From NCBI GenBank assembly GCA_900539155.1, contig UQBE01000001.1:62001-126000 (forward strand): a stretch of DNA of 64,000 nt, written 5' to 3'. Of this stretch, positions 1 through 9,890 are shown piece by piece. Every line of letters starts with the position of its first letter. The stretch's first letter is position 1. A program made the position numbers and the translations under genes. The stretch comes from an uncultured Porphyromonas sp. (lineage in GTDB: Bacteria; Bacteroidota; Bacteroidia; Bacteroidales; Porphyromonadaceae). The notes below the pieces were generated by a model, which searched no databases, was not told the DNA's origin, and saw nothing but the letters and a program-made list of their open reading frames with translations.

Positions 1-82
1 TAAGTCCGAAGAATTTTCTCTCACTTCGCTGGAAAATAAAAAATCTCCACCGAAGAAATCCTAAATCCTTCGGTGGAGATTT
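1..82. repeat. Hairpin repeat downstream of clpB, related to the CACGTGG block
   Basis: Positions 41-55 (AAATCTCCACCGAAG) and 68-82 (CTTCGGTGGAGATTT) are perfect 15-bp inverted arms around a 12-nt loop. The preceding GGAAAATAAAAAAT also occurs in the dispersed blocks near 11830 and 24565, so this is probably a diverged member of that family cut by the window edge. It lies 3' of clpB and could help end its transcription. A second small palindrome, GCACTCA-G-TGAGTGC at 151-165, sits directly after the clpB stop. Confidence 0.6.
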
Positions 83-165
83 ATATAAGAGTCTACTGAC
101 GATGGCTTGTTAGCCTTGCAGCAGGGAGATTTATGCTCTATTTCTTGTAGGCACTCAGTGAGTGC

Positions 166-2760
166 TTAGTCTAGGAAGATGAGCTGCTTGTCAGCACCTA
201 CGTCTAGCGTAATAGGCTTCGTGCGCTCTACGGTGCCAGCCAAGAGTGCCTTCGAGAGCTCGTTGAGGACGAGGCGCTGTATGACACGCTTGACGGGACG
301 TGCACCAAACTCGGGATCGTAGCCCCGCTCGGCTAGCAGGTCGATGGCGGCATCGCTGTAGTGGAGCGTTACGCCATTCTCCTGAAGTGTACGAGCTACC
401 TTGTCGAGCTGTAGACGTACGATCTGAGCGATCTGAGGCTTGGTCAGCGGCGTGAAGACGATGGTCTCGTCGATACGGTTGACAAACTCAGGACGGATCG
501 TCTGCTTGAGTAGCGTCTTGACCTCTTCCTCGGTGCGCTCGATGACCTCTTCGCGGTTCTGCTCGTCGATATGCTCGAAGTTGTGACGGATGAGGTCGGA
601 GCCTAGGTTGCTGGTCATGATGATGATCGTGTTCTTGAAGTTGACCACGTGCCCCTTGTTGTCCGTAAGCCTACCATCGTCCAGTACTTGGAGGAGTAGG
701 TTGAAGACGTCGGGGTGAGCCTTCTCAATCTCATCAAAGAGCACAACCGAGTAAGGCTTACGCCTGATCGCCTCGGTGAGCTGACCGCCCTCGTCGTAAC
801 CGACGTAGCCGGGAGGTGCTCCGATGAGTCGAGTTGCGCTAAACTTCTCCTGATACTCGCTCATATCGATACGAGTCATCATGTGCTCATCGTCAAAGAG
901 ACACTCAGCCAAAGCTCTGGCCACCTCTGTCTTACCGACACCTGTCGTGCCGAGGAAGATAAAGGAACCGATCGGCCTATTGGGGTCCTGCAAGCCTGCA
1001 CGACTACGACGCACCGCATCGGCAATGGCGGTGATCGCCTCCTCCTGACCGACGACACGCTTGTGCAGCTCGGACTCTAGGTTGAGCAGTTTGTCGCGCT
1101 CGCTCATGAGCATACGACTTACGGGGATGCCGGTCCAGCGCGCTACGATGTCAGCGATGTCTTCGGCCGTCACCTCCTCGGTGATTAGGGCCGTGCCAGA
1201 GGCACGCTGCTCGGCTAGCTTCTGATTAATCTGCGCGATCTGATCGTCGATCTCCTTGAGCCTTCCATAGCGTAGCTCAGCCACACGACCGTAGTCGCCT
1301 AGTCGCTCCGCTTTGTCTGCCTCGATAGAGGTTTGTTCACGCTCTACCTTCAGTTGCTGCGCCTCATTGACTAGGTCTTTCTCGCCATGCCACTGAGCAG
1401 CCAGCGCATTGCGCTCTTCCTCTAGATTGGCTATCTGCTTAGAGAGAGCCGCCAGCTTAGGCTCGTCGTGCTCACGCTTGATCGCCTCACGCTCTATCTC
1501 TAGCTGCTTGATACGACGCTCCAGCTCGTCTAGCTCTTCGGGCATCGAGTCTATCTGGATGCGTAGTCGTGCTGCAGCCTCGTCCACAAGGTCGATAGCC
1601 TTGTCGGGAAGGAAGCGGTCGGTGATGTAGCGCGAACTAAGCTGCACGGCAGCCAGTATGGCGTCATCTTGGATACGCACTTTGTGGTGGTTCTCGTACC
1701 GCTCCTTCAGACCTCTCAAGATAGAGATACTGCTCATCTCGTCTGGCTCGTCGACCATTACCATCTGGAAGCGACGCTCGAGAGCCTTGTCCTTCTCAAA
1801 GTACTTGCGGTACTCATCGAGGGTGGTGGCACCGATAGCCCGTAGCTCACCACGAGCGAGAGCCGGCTTGAGGATATTTGCTGCGTCCATAGCACCTTGC
1901 GAAGCTCCTGCCCCGACGAGTGTGTGGATCTCATCGATGAAGAGGATGACCTGTCCGTCGGAAGCGGTCACCTCGTTGACGACCGACTTGAGACGCTCCT
2001 CAAACTCTCCCTGATACTTTGCTCCTGCTATGAGAGCACCCATATCGAGTGAGTAGATGAGCTTGTCTTTGAGGTTCTCAGGCACGTCGCCACGTATGAC
2101 ACGGTGCGCCAAGCCCTCGGCGATAGCTGTCTTACCGACACCTGGCTCACCGACGAGGATAGGATTATTCTTCGTACGGCGAGAGAGTATCTGTAGGACA
2201 CGACGTATCTCCTCGTCACGACCTATGACCGGGTCTAGCTTGCCCTCACGAGCTCGCTCGCAAAGGTTGATAGCGTACTTGCCAAGGGCGTTGTACTGCT
2301 GATCACTCGTGGCGGAGTCTACCTTGCGTCCCTTGCGAAGCTCCCGGATGGCTGCCTCAGCGTCAGCGTAGGTCAAGCCCGCGTCGAGGAGTAGCTGACG
2401 CGCATCGCTGGTCACCTTGAGAAGGGCTAGGAAGATATGCTCCACAGCTATGTATTGGTCACCCATCTCACTAGCTATCTGCTCGGACTGGGTGAGCACT
2501 TGGTTTGTCTGGTTAGAGAGGTAAGGCTCTCCGCCAGATACGTGAGGTAGACGCTCCAGTTGCTGTGCTACCGACTGCTCTATCTGGTGTATGTAAGCAC
2601 CCGCCTTGGTAGCGACATACTCGACGACGTCACGCCCCTCACGTAGCAGCGCATCTAGGAGGCATATAGGCTCTAGAGCCTGATGCTCCTGCTGACGCGC
2701 CTGGGCAATCATCGTTTGGATCACCCGCTGCGATTTGATGGTGTACTTATCTATGTTCAT
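166..2760 (-). CDS. clpB: ATP-dependent disaggregase ClpB
   Basis: ClpB is a cytosolic AAA+ hexamer that pulls polypeptides out of heat-induced aggregates, handing them to DnaK. The 864-residue product has the full family layout: an N-terminal Clp repeat domain (about 1-145), a first AAA module with Walker A GEPGVGKT near residue 205 and IDEIHTLVGAG, a long coiled-coil M-domain rich in Glu, Arg and Lys (about 405-525, which separates ClpB from ClpA/ClpC), and a second AAA module with Walker A GTTGVGKT near 605, then FDEIEKAHPDV. The start MNIDKYT is the usual Bacteroidetes ClpB start. It is monocistronic, with hairpins after the stop. No CIRCE element was seen upstream. Nothing appears truncated. 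Confidence 0.97.
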   Translation of the reverse strand: MNIDKYTIKSQRVIQTMIAQARQQEHQALEPICLLDALLREGRDVVEYVATKAGAYIHQIEQSVAQQLERLPHVSGGEPYLSNQTNQVLTQSEQIASEMGDQYIAVEHIFLALLKVTSDARQLLLDAGLTYADAEAAIRELRKGRKVDSATSDQQYNALGKYAINLCERAREGKLDPVIGRDEEIRRVLQILSRRTKNNPILVGEPGVGKTAIAEGLAHRVIRGDVPENLKDKLIYSLDMGALIAGAKYQGEFEERLKSVVNEVTASDGQVILFIDEIHTLVGAGASQGAMDAANILKPALARGELRAIGATTLDEYRKYFEKDKALERRFQMVMVDEPDEMSSISILRGLKERYENHHKVRIQDDAILAAVQLSSRYITDRFLPDKAIDLVDEAAARLRIQIDSMPEELDELERRIKQLEIEREAIKREHDEPKLAALSKQIANLEEERNALAAQWHGEKDLVNEAQQLKVEREQTSIEADKAERLGDYGRVAELRYGRLKEIDDQIAQINQKLAEQRASGTALITEEVTAEDIADIVARWTGIPVSRMLMSERDKLLNLESELHKRVVGQEEAITAIADAVRRSRAGLQDPNRPIGSFIFLGTTGVGKTEVARALAECLFDDEHMMTRIDMSEYQEKFSATRLIGAPPGYVGYDEGGQLTEAIRRKPYSVVLFDEIEKAHPDVFNLLLQVLDDGRLTDNKGHVVNFKNTIIIMTSNLGSDLIRHNFEHIDEQNREEVIERTEEEVKTLLKQTIRPEFVNRIDETIVFTPLTKPQIAQIVRLQLDKVARTLQENGVTLHYSDAAIDLLAERGYDPEFGARPVKRVIQRLVLNELSKALLAGTVERTKPITLDVGADKQLIFLD

Positions 2761-3062
2761 GTTTTTAAGGTTTTTTGATTCTGTCTATCTCAAGCAACAG
2801 ATATGCCAATGGAGAGCAATGTGTGACAATTTGTCGCACCTAGTGAAGCTCTTCCCCCGAGTCTTAGGCATCTGTCAACACCTCCGTAATGACGAAATTG
2901 CCATTGCGGAGCGGTGCTTCGACCTTTCCAGAAATGTCATTTCACCATTGCGGAAGAAACCTGCTCTTCTTTCGCAAGTGTGGGGCAGGCGACGTGGAGC
3001 CGAGCGGGCGGGGCGGGGGAGCTTCCACAGAACCACTCGCCATATGGCATCGCTCGTCTAGG
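2761..3062. other. Intergenic region between ccsBA and clpB
   Basis: About 300 bp without a supportable gene. Two imperfect copies of a CCATTGCGGA-containing segment (near 2900 and 2950) are visible. The short open frames across it have no recognisable protein features and overlap the clpB and ccsBA ends. It should contain the clpB promoter, but no clear minus-strand TAnnTTTG box was found. Confidence 0.4.
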
Positions 3063-5303
3063 CTAAGCGTAGCTGTGCATCCCGCCGAGGAAGAAGTTGA
3101 CACCGAAATAGGTGACCAGGACCGACACGAAAGCGATCAAGAGATAAACATGCAGGAACCTCTGCGAGCGGAAGCAGCGTAGCGACTCGCAGTGTAGTGG
3201 CAGGGCGTAGATGATGAGCGTGATGAGTGCCCACACCTCTTTGGGGTCCCAGCTCCAGTAGCGTCCCCACGAGACATTGGCCCAGACGGCTCCGATGAAG
3301 ATACCGATAGCCAGTAGCGCAACCGCGGGATAGAGGAGCAGTCTACTGAGTGCCTCTAGGTGCGCTCCGACAGTGGAGCGTCTGGACAGGATTAGCGCCA
3401 TACAGCTATTGAGCATCATAAAGGCCAGAAGACTATAGGCTATCATGATGACCAGCACATGGATGCTCAGTAGCGGCGAGTGTAGCACTGGCATCAGAGG
3501 AGTAATCTGCGGATTGCTACCCCCAAAGGAGGCGACCAAGAGCGACAGCCCCCCCATGAGCAGACCAAAGGGGATCAGTACTCGATGCTTGCGCCCGGCA
3601 AGTATGGTCAGTAGTAGGACAATCCAGGCTAAGGCTTGCATCGTCTCAAAGCCATTACTCAGCGGTACATAGCCCGAGACAATCCAGCGCAGGATCACCA
3701 TCAGGGTTAGGTAGAGCATACTAGCGTAGATGATGATCCAGATGCCCCACTTGACCAGCGGAGGATCTTGGAGTCGCCCCACGGAGAGCTGATAGGCCGT
3801 CCAGATGAAGAGCAAGATACCGACGGTGGCGAGGATTTTAGCGAGGAGTCCGATAAAAGGCGAGAGCTGGTTGTAGTAAATCTCAGAGCGAAAGCGTACC
3901 GCCGAGGGACAGCTCTCACCGCCCTCCTTGAGCTGGTACTGACGGAGCTTGACGAGGAAGTCTTGCGCCTCGTCCCACTGCTGCATGATGACCAGTTCGC
4001 TGAGGTAGTTAAAGCTCTTGCGTACGAAGGTCCACTGATCTAGTGGCATCTCTGCGGGTAGGTCGGTAGAGGCAGGATGATACCACGCGATACTCCCATG
4101 GCTCTGTACGGGGAAGATCGCAAGCGACTCCCCTAGCCCTAAGCTTTGTATCACCTGACACTTCTCGTGTGCCTCAAAGAGTGCCTTGCGTCCGGGCTGG
4201 TCGGGGTGCTGTATGTAGTTGTCCAGTAGAGACTCTAGGCGATAGTTGCCCTGTAGGTCAAAGAACTGCAGGTAGCTCACCCGCTTCCCCTCATAGCACC
4301 CGAGTAGCTTGCGAATGCTCGGGTCTTTAATCCGTATCATCGGCTCATTGACCCAACTGTCATAGTAAAAGATCCAACCCGCCAAGACCTGCTCGGCAGA
4401 ATAGCCTCGGTAGCTACTGCGTCCATAGAGCTTCTCGGTAAACTCCTGCGCGTAGGTCTCTAGGGGACAGACTCGATTGTTGTACAAGATGTGCAGTTCG
4501 CCCAAGCTTTTCGCCACACTAGCGGGGATCGTCTTGGGGAGTGGCGTCGCAGGCGCTTTTGCCTCTGCCGAGAGCGTACCACCAGCGAGGAGTATCAGGA
4601 GCATCGCCACGGGAGAGACGAGAGCCTGCTTGAGGAGCTGTCTCACCTTACGACGGCGCGCGTACATACCCCCTACGAGGCTGATTGCTAGGAGCGCATA
4701 GCCTAGGTAAGTGATGGCAATGCCCCACGGGTCGTAAGCGATGGAGAGGATCGAGGAGGTCGTCTCTGGGTCGTAGCCTGACTGGTAAAAGCGATAGAAG
4801 CGGTAGCGGAAGATGCGATTCATCGAGACAGCACCTCGGAGGCTCTGCGACCGCTCCCCGTCCTGAATGAGGAGATTGCTCTGGTAGTCTAGCGGGAATT
4901 GGGTCCCTGTGTAGTAGGTCAGATCAAAGCGCTCCAAAGCGACCTCAAAGGGGAGGGCCAGTGTCTCTCCCTGTTCACTCTGATAGCGATCCGTAGGACT
5001 GGCACCCTCCTGGAGCTTGATCCGTCCATGTATAGCAGTCCAGCTAGTCACGCCAGCACCCAGCAAGATGACCAGCAGTGAGACGTGGATCATCCAGATC
5101 CAGAAGCGTCTGTAGAGCTTAGCCCGTAAGATATAGAGTAGCCCAACACAGGAGAGCAGCACCCACAAGATGGTAAAGAGCGGGGAGCCATACCAATGCT
5201 CCTGCACGAAGGGCGTACCGTAAAGCTTTTCAACCACAGTGGCTGTCGCAAGGACAGCCACCGTGATAAGTAGTAGTATGAAGGGGAGCTTGCGCCACAC
5301 CAT
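3063..5303 (-). CDS. Fused cytochrome c maturation protein CcsBA (ResB-CcsA)
   Basis: System II cytochrome c synthase: it exports haem and ligates it to CxxCH motifs of apocytochromes outside the inner membrane. The 746-residue protein joins a ResB/CcsB-like N-terminal half (membrane segments near 7-25, 43-60 and 70-90, a soluble middle, then a further helix) to a CcsA-like polytopic C-terminal half. The haem-handling Trp-rich motif is present as WGRYWSWDPKEVWA around residue 685. The single-chain fusion is the form common in Bacteroidetes and epsilonproteobacteria. It lies 26 bp downstream of two c-type di-haem protein genes on the same strand, which are the obvious substrates. The last gene of this leftward group. 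Confidence 0.9.
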   Translation of the reverse strand: MVWRKLPFILLLITVAVLATATVVEKLYGTPFVQEHWYGSPLFTILWVLLSCVGLLYILRAKLYRRFWIWMIHVSLLVILLGAGVTSWTAIHGRIKLQEGASPTDRYQSEQGETLALPFEVALERFDLTYYTGTQFPLDYQSNLLIQDGERSQSLRGAVSMNRIFRYRFYRFYQSGYDPETTSSILSIAYDPWGIAITYLGYALLAISLVGGMYARRRKVRQLLKQALVSPVAMLLILLAGGTLSAEAKAPATPLPKTIPASVAKSLGELHILYNNRVCPLETYAQEFTEKLYGRSSYRGYSAEQVLAGWIFYYDSWVNEPMIRIKDPSIRKLLGCYEGKRVSYLQFFDLQGNYRLESLLDNYIQHPDQPGRKALFEAHEKCQVIQSLGLGESLAIFPVQSHGSIAWYHPASTDLPAEMPLDQWTFVRKSFNYLSELVIMQQWDEAQDFLVKLRQYQLKEGGESCPSAVRFRSEIYYNQLSPFIGLLAKILATVGILLFIWTAYQLSVGRLQDPPLVKWGIWIIIYASMLYLTLMVILRWIVSGYVPLSNGFETMQALAWIVLLLTILAGRKHRVLIPFGLLMGGLSLLVASFGGSNPQITPLMPVLHSPLLSIHVLVIMIAYSLLAFMMLNSCMALILSRRSTVGAHLEALSRLLLYPAVALLAIGIFIGAVWANVSWGRYWSWDPKEVWALITLIIYALPLHCESLRCFRSQRFLHVYLLIAFVSVLVTYFGVNFFLGGMHSYA

Positions 5304-5329
5304 ATTTATATTGTATCTAGTGTGTGAAG

Positions 5330-6898
5330 CTATACAGCGTTGATAAACTTGACAACCGCCTCACGATCCTTGCGATTGAGCTTGCGAAATTTCTCTACCG
5401 TAAAGCGAGCATCACTATCCTTAGCACCGTGCCACATGATCGCCTCGATCACATTGCGTGCTCGGCAGTCGTGCAGACGATCCTGGTGACCCGAAGCCTT
5501 TTGGCTCAGACCACGTCCCCAGAGCGGAGTGGTACGGCACCAACCTGTGCGGATATCGTTTTGCATGTGGAGCCGGTGCTGGATTAGGTCGGTGTAAGGC
5601 CAGATCTTTTGCTTGGGATAGCGAGGCATAGCCTTCTTGCCACCCTCGGTCAGGCCATATACATCCACGACCACATCATCGCCCGTAGTCCAAGAGGGAC
5701 GGTGGCAAGTAGCACAGCCTATCTCGGTGAAGAGCTGCTTACCACGCTGCACATCGGGTGCGTCTATATCTCTCGCAGCTGGCACCGCAAGACCACGTAT
5801 CCACACCATCAGATCGTAGCAAGCCTGTGCGTCCATCTCGACGGGCAGGTCTGTAGCTGTAAAGAAGTCATAGATATCCTGCTCCACATTGCCAGTCTTC
5901 TTGCGCTCTGGGAAGTATTTGTAGAACTGTGCCTGCACCTCGGGGTCTTTGCTAGCCGTCCGTGCGTAAGCCTCGGGTACGTAAAACTTACGAAACATCG
6001 GCGTGATGATGTTGCACACCTCCCATAGACTCACATTGGCAGAGAGCTTGGTGAAGTCACACGCGTAGTCAAAGCGCATAGGGTGCCCTGCAGCGTCTAC
6101 CCCCGTGGGGGCGAAGTCGTTACCAGCCCAAATAGCGGGGTTGAGCGGCGTATGCGGAGCCTCCTTGATATACTGCTGACGTATATCCTCATCACTGATT
6201 GCATCAAGTAGACACGTGCCGTAGATGCCGATGGTAGACTCAAGCGTGACGACCGCCTGATCTATTGGATAGGGCTTACCATTCACCTCTAGCGGTGAGT
6301 AGAGAGCCTCTGCGGGCAGATGCACCTCAGGATAGATGAGGTCGTAGGTCTCGCCATCGTCAAACTTATTGCCCCACTCATCCGTATAGCTACGCCAGTC
6401 GATGGTCATCTTCTTTTCGTCAATCATCGGCTTGAAGGGAGGCAGTGCGACAGTCATAGGCACCAAGCCGAGCGAGGTAGCCATATTTCCCTCTTTGTCG
6501 GTAACGATGATGAGACAGCCATTGCCCATCTGCTCACTATTGTAGCGTGTGATGCGCTTACCATGTCCATAGCCAGGGTGACAAGCCTCGCAGGAGGTAC
6601 GATTGTATAGAGGACCTAGTCCCGTGAAGGTCAGACCAGGTACATCACCAGCAGCGTGCGCCGTCTCAAAGCGACGCTCGCCTTGCTTGAAGTTGGCATC
6701 TAGTCCAGCCAGAGCGATAGCCTCCGTGGGCTGCTCGAAGCAGGAGGCGGTGTTGTTGAAGGTAGTGCCTAGCTTACCGCCACTGTAGTACTCTTCGCTA
6801 AGGGTCTGAGGGGTGTCGCTACCACACTCCCGCTGACAAGCTGGCAAGCTAGCAAGGATGAGTGCTAGCAGAGCTAGCTGTGTAGTTAAGTGCTTCAT
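5330..6898 (-). CDS. Di-haem c-type lipoprotein, DUF1111 (thiol oxidoreductase-like), copy 1
   Basis: A 522-residue lipoprotein: the signal MKHLTTQLALLALILASLPAC ends in a lipobox Cys at 21. Two haem c attachment motifs are visible, CEACH (C103, C106, H107) and CATCH near residue 400. This pair in a protein of about 500 residues fits the DUF1111 di-haem oxidoreductase family, related to MauG/cytochrome c peroxidases. In proteobacteria such genes are often next to imelysin genes, as here. The exact reaction is not known. It is about half identical by eye to the next upstream gene, including the C-terminal LHDCRAR..VIEAIMWHGAK block, so the two look like a tandem duplication that has diverged. 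Needs the adjacent CcsBA for haem attachment. Confidence 0.88.
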   Translation of the reverse strand: MKHLTTQLALLALILASLPACQRECGSDTPQTLSEEYYSGGKLGTTFNNTASCFEQPTEAIALAGLDANFKQGERRFETAHAAGDVPGLTFTGLGPLYNRTSCEACHPGYGHGKRITRYNSEQMGNGCLIIVTDKEGNMATSLGLVPMTVALPPFKPMIDEKKMTIDWRSYTDEWGNKFDDGETYDLIYPEVHLPAEALYSPLEVNGKPYPIDQAVVTLESTIGIYGTCLLDAISDEDIRQQYIKEAPHTPLNPAIWAGNDFAPTGVDAAGHPMRFDYACDFTKLSANVSLWEVCNIITPMFRKFYVPEAYARTASKDPEVQAQFYKYFPERKKTGNVEQDIYDFFTATDLPVEMDAQACYDLMVWIRGLAVPAARDIDAPDVQRGKQLFTEIGCATCHRPSWTTGDDVVVDVYGLTEGGKKAMPRYPKQKIWPYTDLIQHRLHMQNDIRTGWCRTTPLWGRGLSQKASGHQDRLHDCRARNVIEAIMWHGAKDSDARFTVEKFRKLNRKDREAVVKFINAV

Positions 6899-6927
6899 AA
6901 GGATAAAGTGTTTGGGTGTATGTGTAT

Positions 6928-6995
6928 CCCCTCCCCTGACAACCTTTATCTATCATCATAATCTATTGCATTGGGAGATGTGTACAGGGGAGGGG
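6928..6995. terminator. Long-loop hairpin between the two DUF1111 genes
   Basis: CCCCTCCCCTG at 6928-6938 pairs perfectly with CAGGGGAGGGG at 6985-6995 (11 bp, 46-nt loop). No U-tract follows on the minus strand. Could be an attenuator or an RNA-processing site that sets the ratio of the two paralogues; function inferred. Downstream (7000-7030) is a simple AGAGGTTAG-type repeat. Confidence 0.35.
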
Positions 6996-7032
6996 GAGAG
7001 TTAGATAGAGGTTAGAGGTTAGACTTTAGAGG

Positions 7033-8631
7033 TTAGATAGACTCGATGAAGGTGACGACAGCCTTGCGCTCCTCCTTGCTGAGCTTGCGAAACTTCTCAA
7101 TAGAGGCTCTCGCATCACTAGTCTTAGCACCGTGCCACATGATCGCCTCAATCACGGTACGTGCACGGCAGTCGTGTAGACGATCGCTAGCTCCAGTAGC
7201 CTTCATGCTCAGACCACGTCCCCACAGCGGCGTAGTACGGCACCAGCCTGTGCGGATGTTGTTCTTCATCTGCAGTTGGTGCTGAATCATATCGGTGTAG
7301 GGCCAAATCTTCTGATGCGGGTAGCGTGGCAGGAGGCTAGCACGAGCACCGACGAAGAAGTTGTTCGGGTCACGGATTTGATCCTCGCCTGTGGTCCAGG
7401 TAGGACGGTGGCAGCTGGCACAGCCCATCGCCTCAAAGAGCTTCTTACCCTGTTGAAACTCTTCGCTATCAGCATCTCGAGCTGACGGGACAGCTAGTCC
7501 GCGGTGCCATACCATGAAGTCGATATACTCCTCGTCGGTCATATCGGCAGGGAGCTCGCTAGAGGTTAGGTAGTCGTAGATGTCCTTCTTGACATCACCG
7601 CTCTTCCTCCACTCGGGATAGTATTCGTAAAACTTAGCCTGTACCTCGGGATCTTCGGAGGCGACCTTAGCATAGGCCGTAGTCATGTAGTGGTAGCGAC
7701 GATCGCCACGAGTCACGTTGGTGATGTTCCAGATAGCGTTGGCTCCAGGGCCATCCTGTATGCTACCACGTGTCAGTCCGTAGGTGTAGCGGGGAAGGTA
7801 CTTAGTGCCATCGCCCTGCTTCTTATTGACGTAGTACCTAACAAAGTCTCCGTCCTTCCAGATAGCGGGATTGAGGTTGGCACCATGCTTCTCCTCCGTC
7901 TGATACTGAGCGCGAAGGTCCTCGTCACTGATAGCGTCGAGCAGCCCCGTGCCGTAGATACCGATGGTGCTCTCGAGGCGGACGCGTAGATCGGAGTATG
8001 GGATATCCTTGCCCTTGGCCTGCAGAGGTACGTAGAAGGCATCCTCCGGTATGGTCACCTCTGGGTAAATAAGGTCGTAGGTCTCGCCATCGTCAAACTT
8101 ATTGCCCCACTCATCCGTGTAGGGGAGCCAGTCTATCTTGATCTTACGCTCATCAAGAGGTGCCTTAAAGGGAGGCGCAGCTTGCGTCTGAGGCATACCC
8201 GTGAGAGAGGATAGGTAGTTATCGTTTTGATCCGTGAGGACGAGTAGATAGCCGTTACCTATGGTGTGCGAGTTGTACTCAGTTTGTCTAGCGCCATGAC
8301 CGTATCCCGGGTGGCAAGCGATACAGCTAGCACGCAACCATAGGGGACCTAAGCCACGTAGCGGAAAGTTGGGGTCGGTAGAGGTGTCAAAGGGGTTCTC
8401 GAAGAGACGCTCTCCCCGCTTGAACCTAGCGACTAGGCCAGCCTCTTCGACAGCAGGGGTAAACTGCTCGTAGCAGGTGGCCGTATTGTTGAACGCGGTG
8501 CCTAGTCTTCCTCCGCTATAATACTGCTCTTCGTACTGACCCTTGTCCGTCGGCTCTGGACAGTCTGAGCTACAGGCACTCAAGAGTGCCAGAGAGCCGA
8601 TGAGACTACATAGAGCTAATAGCTTATTCAT
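7033..8631 (-). CDS. Di-haem c-type lipoprotein, DUF1111 (thiol oxidoreductase-like), copy 2
   Basis: A paralogue of the neighbouring 5330-6898 gene. The start at 8631 is chosen because it gives a clean lipoprotein signal, MNKLLALCSLIGSLALLSAC; an in-frame ATG at 8655 would add eight residues before it. The mature protein (532-residue precursor) has haem c motifs CIACH and CASCH at the same relative positions as copy 1, and the same C-terminal block ending in a charged helix. It has an insertion of about 15 residues (SLLPRYPHQK region and before it) compared with copy 1. Family role: di-haem peroxidase or oxidoreductase-like; the substrate is unknown. It follows the imelysin gene by 82 bp. 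Confidence 0.88.
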   Translation of the reverse strand: MNKLLALCSLIGSLALLSACSSDCPEPTDKGQYEEQYYSGGRLGTAFNNTATCYEQFTPAVEEAGLVARFKRGERLFENPFDTSTDPNFPLRGLGPLWLRASCIACHPGYGHGARQTEYNSHTIGNGYLLVLTDQNDNYLSSLTGMPQTQAAPPFKAPLDERKIKIDWLPYTDEWGNKFDDGETYDLIYPEVTIPEDAFYVPLQAKGKDIPYSDLRVRLESTIGIYGTGLLDAISDEDLRAQYQTEEKHGANLNPAIWKDGDFVRYYVNKKQGDGTKYLPRYTYGLTRGSIQDGPGANAIWNITNVTRGDRRYHYMTTAYAKVASEDPEVQAKFYEYYPEWRKSGDVKKDIYDYLTSSELPADMTDEEYIDFMVWHRGLAVPSARDADSEEFQQGKKLFEAMGCASCHRPTWTTGEDQIRDPNNFFVGARASLLPRYPHQKIWPYTDMIQHQLQMKNNIRTGWCRTTPLWGRGLSMKATGASDRLHDCRARTVIEAIMWHGAKTSDARASIEKFRKLSKEERKAVVTFIESI

Positions 8632-8713
8632 GACAATTGTCTCTAAAGTTATCACCCACCTGCAGGTGTTCTCTCAGGAACAACCTGCAGATGGTATGAC
8701 AGTTTCTTACGGA

Positions 8714-9859
8714 TTACTTCTGTACAGCTTCGATAGCTGCGTCGATTTTTTCGAGGAGCGCATTGCACGCCTCGATGGCGGGCTTGGTAGCCTCCTTGGT
8801 CAGATTATTGCGGAAGGGTGCCGGCATAGCGGCTACCGTTTTGATTGCATGGTCTATGGCAGAGCGTATCTCCTTGTCTAGCTCGGGATGCTGCTTAGCC
8901 ATGTAGGTAGCGAGAGAGTGATTGTGTACAGACCCATCGAGAGAGCCGTAGTAAGCATTGCGCACGCTGATCAGGTTGTCGGTAAAGTCCTCAATAGAGT
9001 TCCAGCTGTACCACGACTCCACGTCTAGGACGTTGCCCGAGTTGACTGGGTCAGTGATCTTCGTATTGCCCACCTCGTCAGAGATGTCGCTTGCGCCTTG
9101 TAGGATCTGAACGAGAGCATCCTTCTGACTCTTGTAGGAGCTGTTACCCTGCTCACCAGCGGCGATCATAAGCTGACCGTAGTCCATTGTGGGGAGGAGC
9201 TCGGCATCCTCAAGCGTCTTCTTCTTGTCTGCCGTCACCTTGTCAATGCCAGCCCAGCTAGCCTCTAGACGTGTAGTCTGACGAGCTAGATCCTCAGCGA
9301 CAGCCGCATTGTAGATGCGCTCAGGCTCTGTGATCTCAGCAACCTTGCGAGGCTTACCATCTCTAAAGATAATGTACTCCACAGCGTGGAAGCCGAGTAG
9401 ACCGTAGCCTAGAGAGGCAAAGCCCGTAGCATCGGCTCCCTCCTCCTTGAGCTCATCGAGGAGATCTTTGTTCTTAAGGATGTTGTCTAGCTGATTCTTT
9501 TGCAGAGGCCAAGAGTCAATGTGCGGGTCGATGTTGTAGTCACCAGCAGCTCCATAGAGAAAAGCCTCACTACGCTCCCAGTAAGCACGCGCTGCGACCC
9601 ACTTCTGGCAAGCCTTGTCGACTAGCTCTTGAGAGGGGTTTTTCATCAGCTCCTCGCAAAGCCCAGACAGCTCGATAGCATTGTCGGCTAGAGACTTGTA
9701 GGTGGGGACGATGACACCCTCGACGAACTGCTTGACGAGTGCCGTCTGCTCTGGGTCTAGTTGCTTTGCCTTGGGCTCGTCGCTCTCTTGACAAGAGACG
9801 AGAAGGATGCCCACGACTGAGAGAAGGAGCATCTTAAAGATGTAGGTGTACTTATTCAT
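8714..9859 (-). CDS. Imelysin-family lipoprotein (iron-regulated/iron-binding type)
   Basis: A 381-residue protein with a lipoprotein signal (MNKYTYIFKMLLLSVVGILLVSC, Cys 23). The imelysin hallmark GxHxxE is present as GFHAVE at 156-161, in the context GLLGFHAVEYIIF. Imelysins (IrpA, ICMP, EfeO-like) are all-helical envelope proteins linked to iron uptake; despite the old peptidase name, iron binding is the better supported role. The paired order imelysin then DUF1111 is a known gene association. It sits between a porin and the di-haem proteins with short gaps, so a single transcript is likely. C-terminal helices are complete; the product is of normal family length. Confidence 0.9.
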   Translation of the reverse strand: MNKYTYIFKMLLLSVVGILLVSCQESDEPKAKQLDPEQTALVKQFVEGVIVPTYKSLADNAIELSGLCEELMKNPSQELVDKACQKWVAARAYWERSEAFLYGAAGDYNIDPHIDSWPLQKNQLDNILKNKDLLDELKEEGADATGFASLGYGLLGFHAVEYIIFRDGKPRKVAEITEPERIYNAAVAEDLARQTTRLEASWAGIDKVTADKKKTLEDAELLPTMDYGQLMIAAGEQGNSSYKSQKDALVQILQGASDISDEVGNTKITDPVNSGNVLDVESWYSWNSIEDFTDNLISVRNAYYGSLDGSVHNHSLATYMAKQHPELDKEIRSAIDHAIKTVAAMPAPFRNNLTKEATKPAIEACNALLEKIDAAIEAVQK

Positions 9860-9890
9860 AGTTGATTGTATTGTGTTGTGTTAAAAGAAT

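Noticed and set aside
1658..2014. Long plus-strand frames opposite clpB and other large genes
   Set aside because: Antisense shadows of conserved genes; they arise from codon bias and have no independent features.
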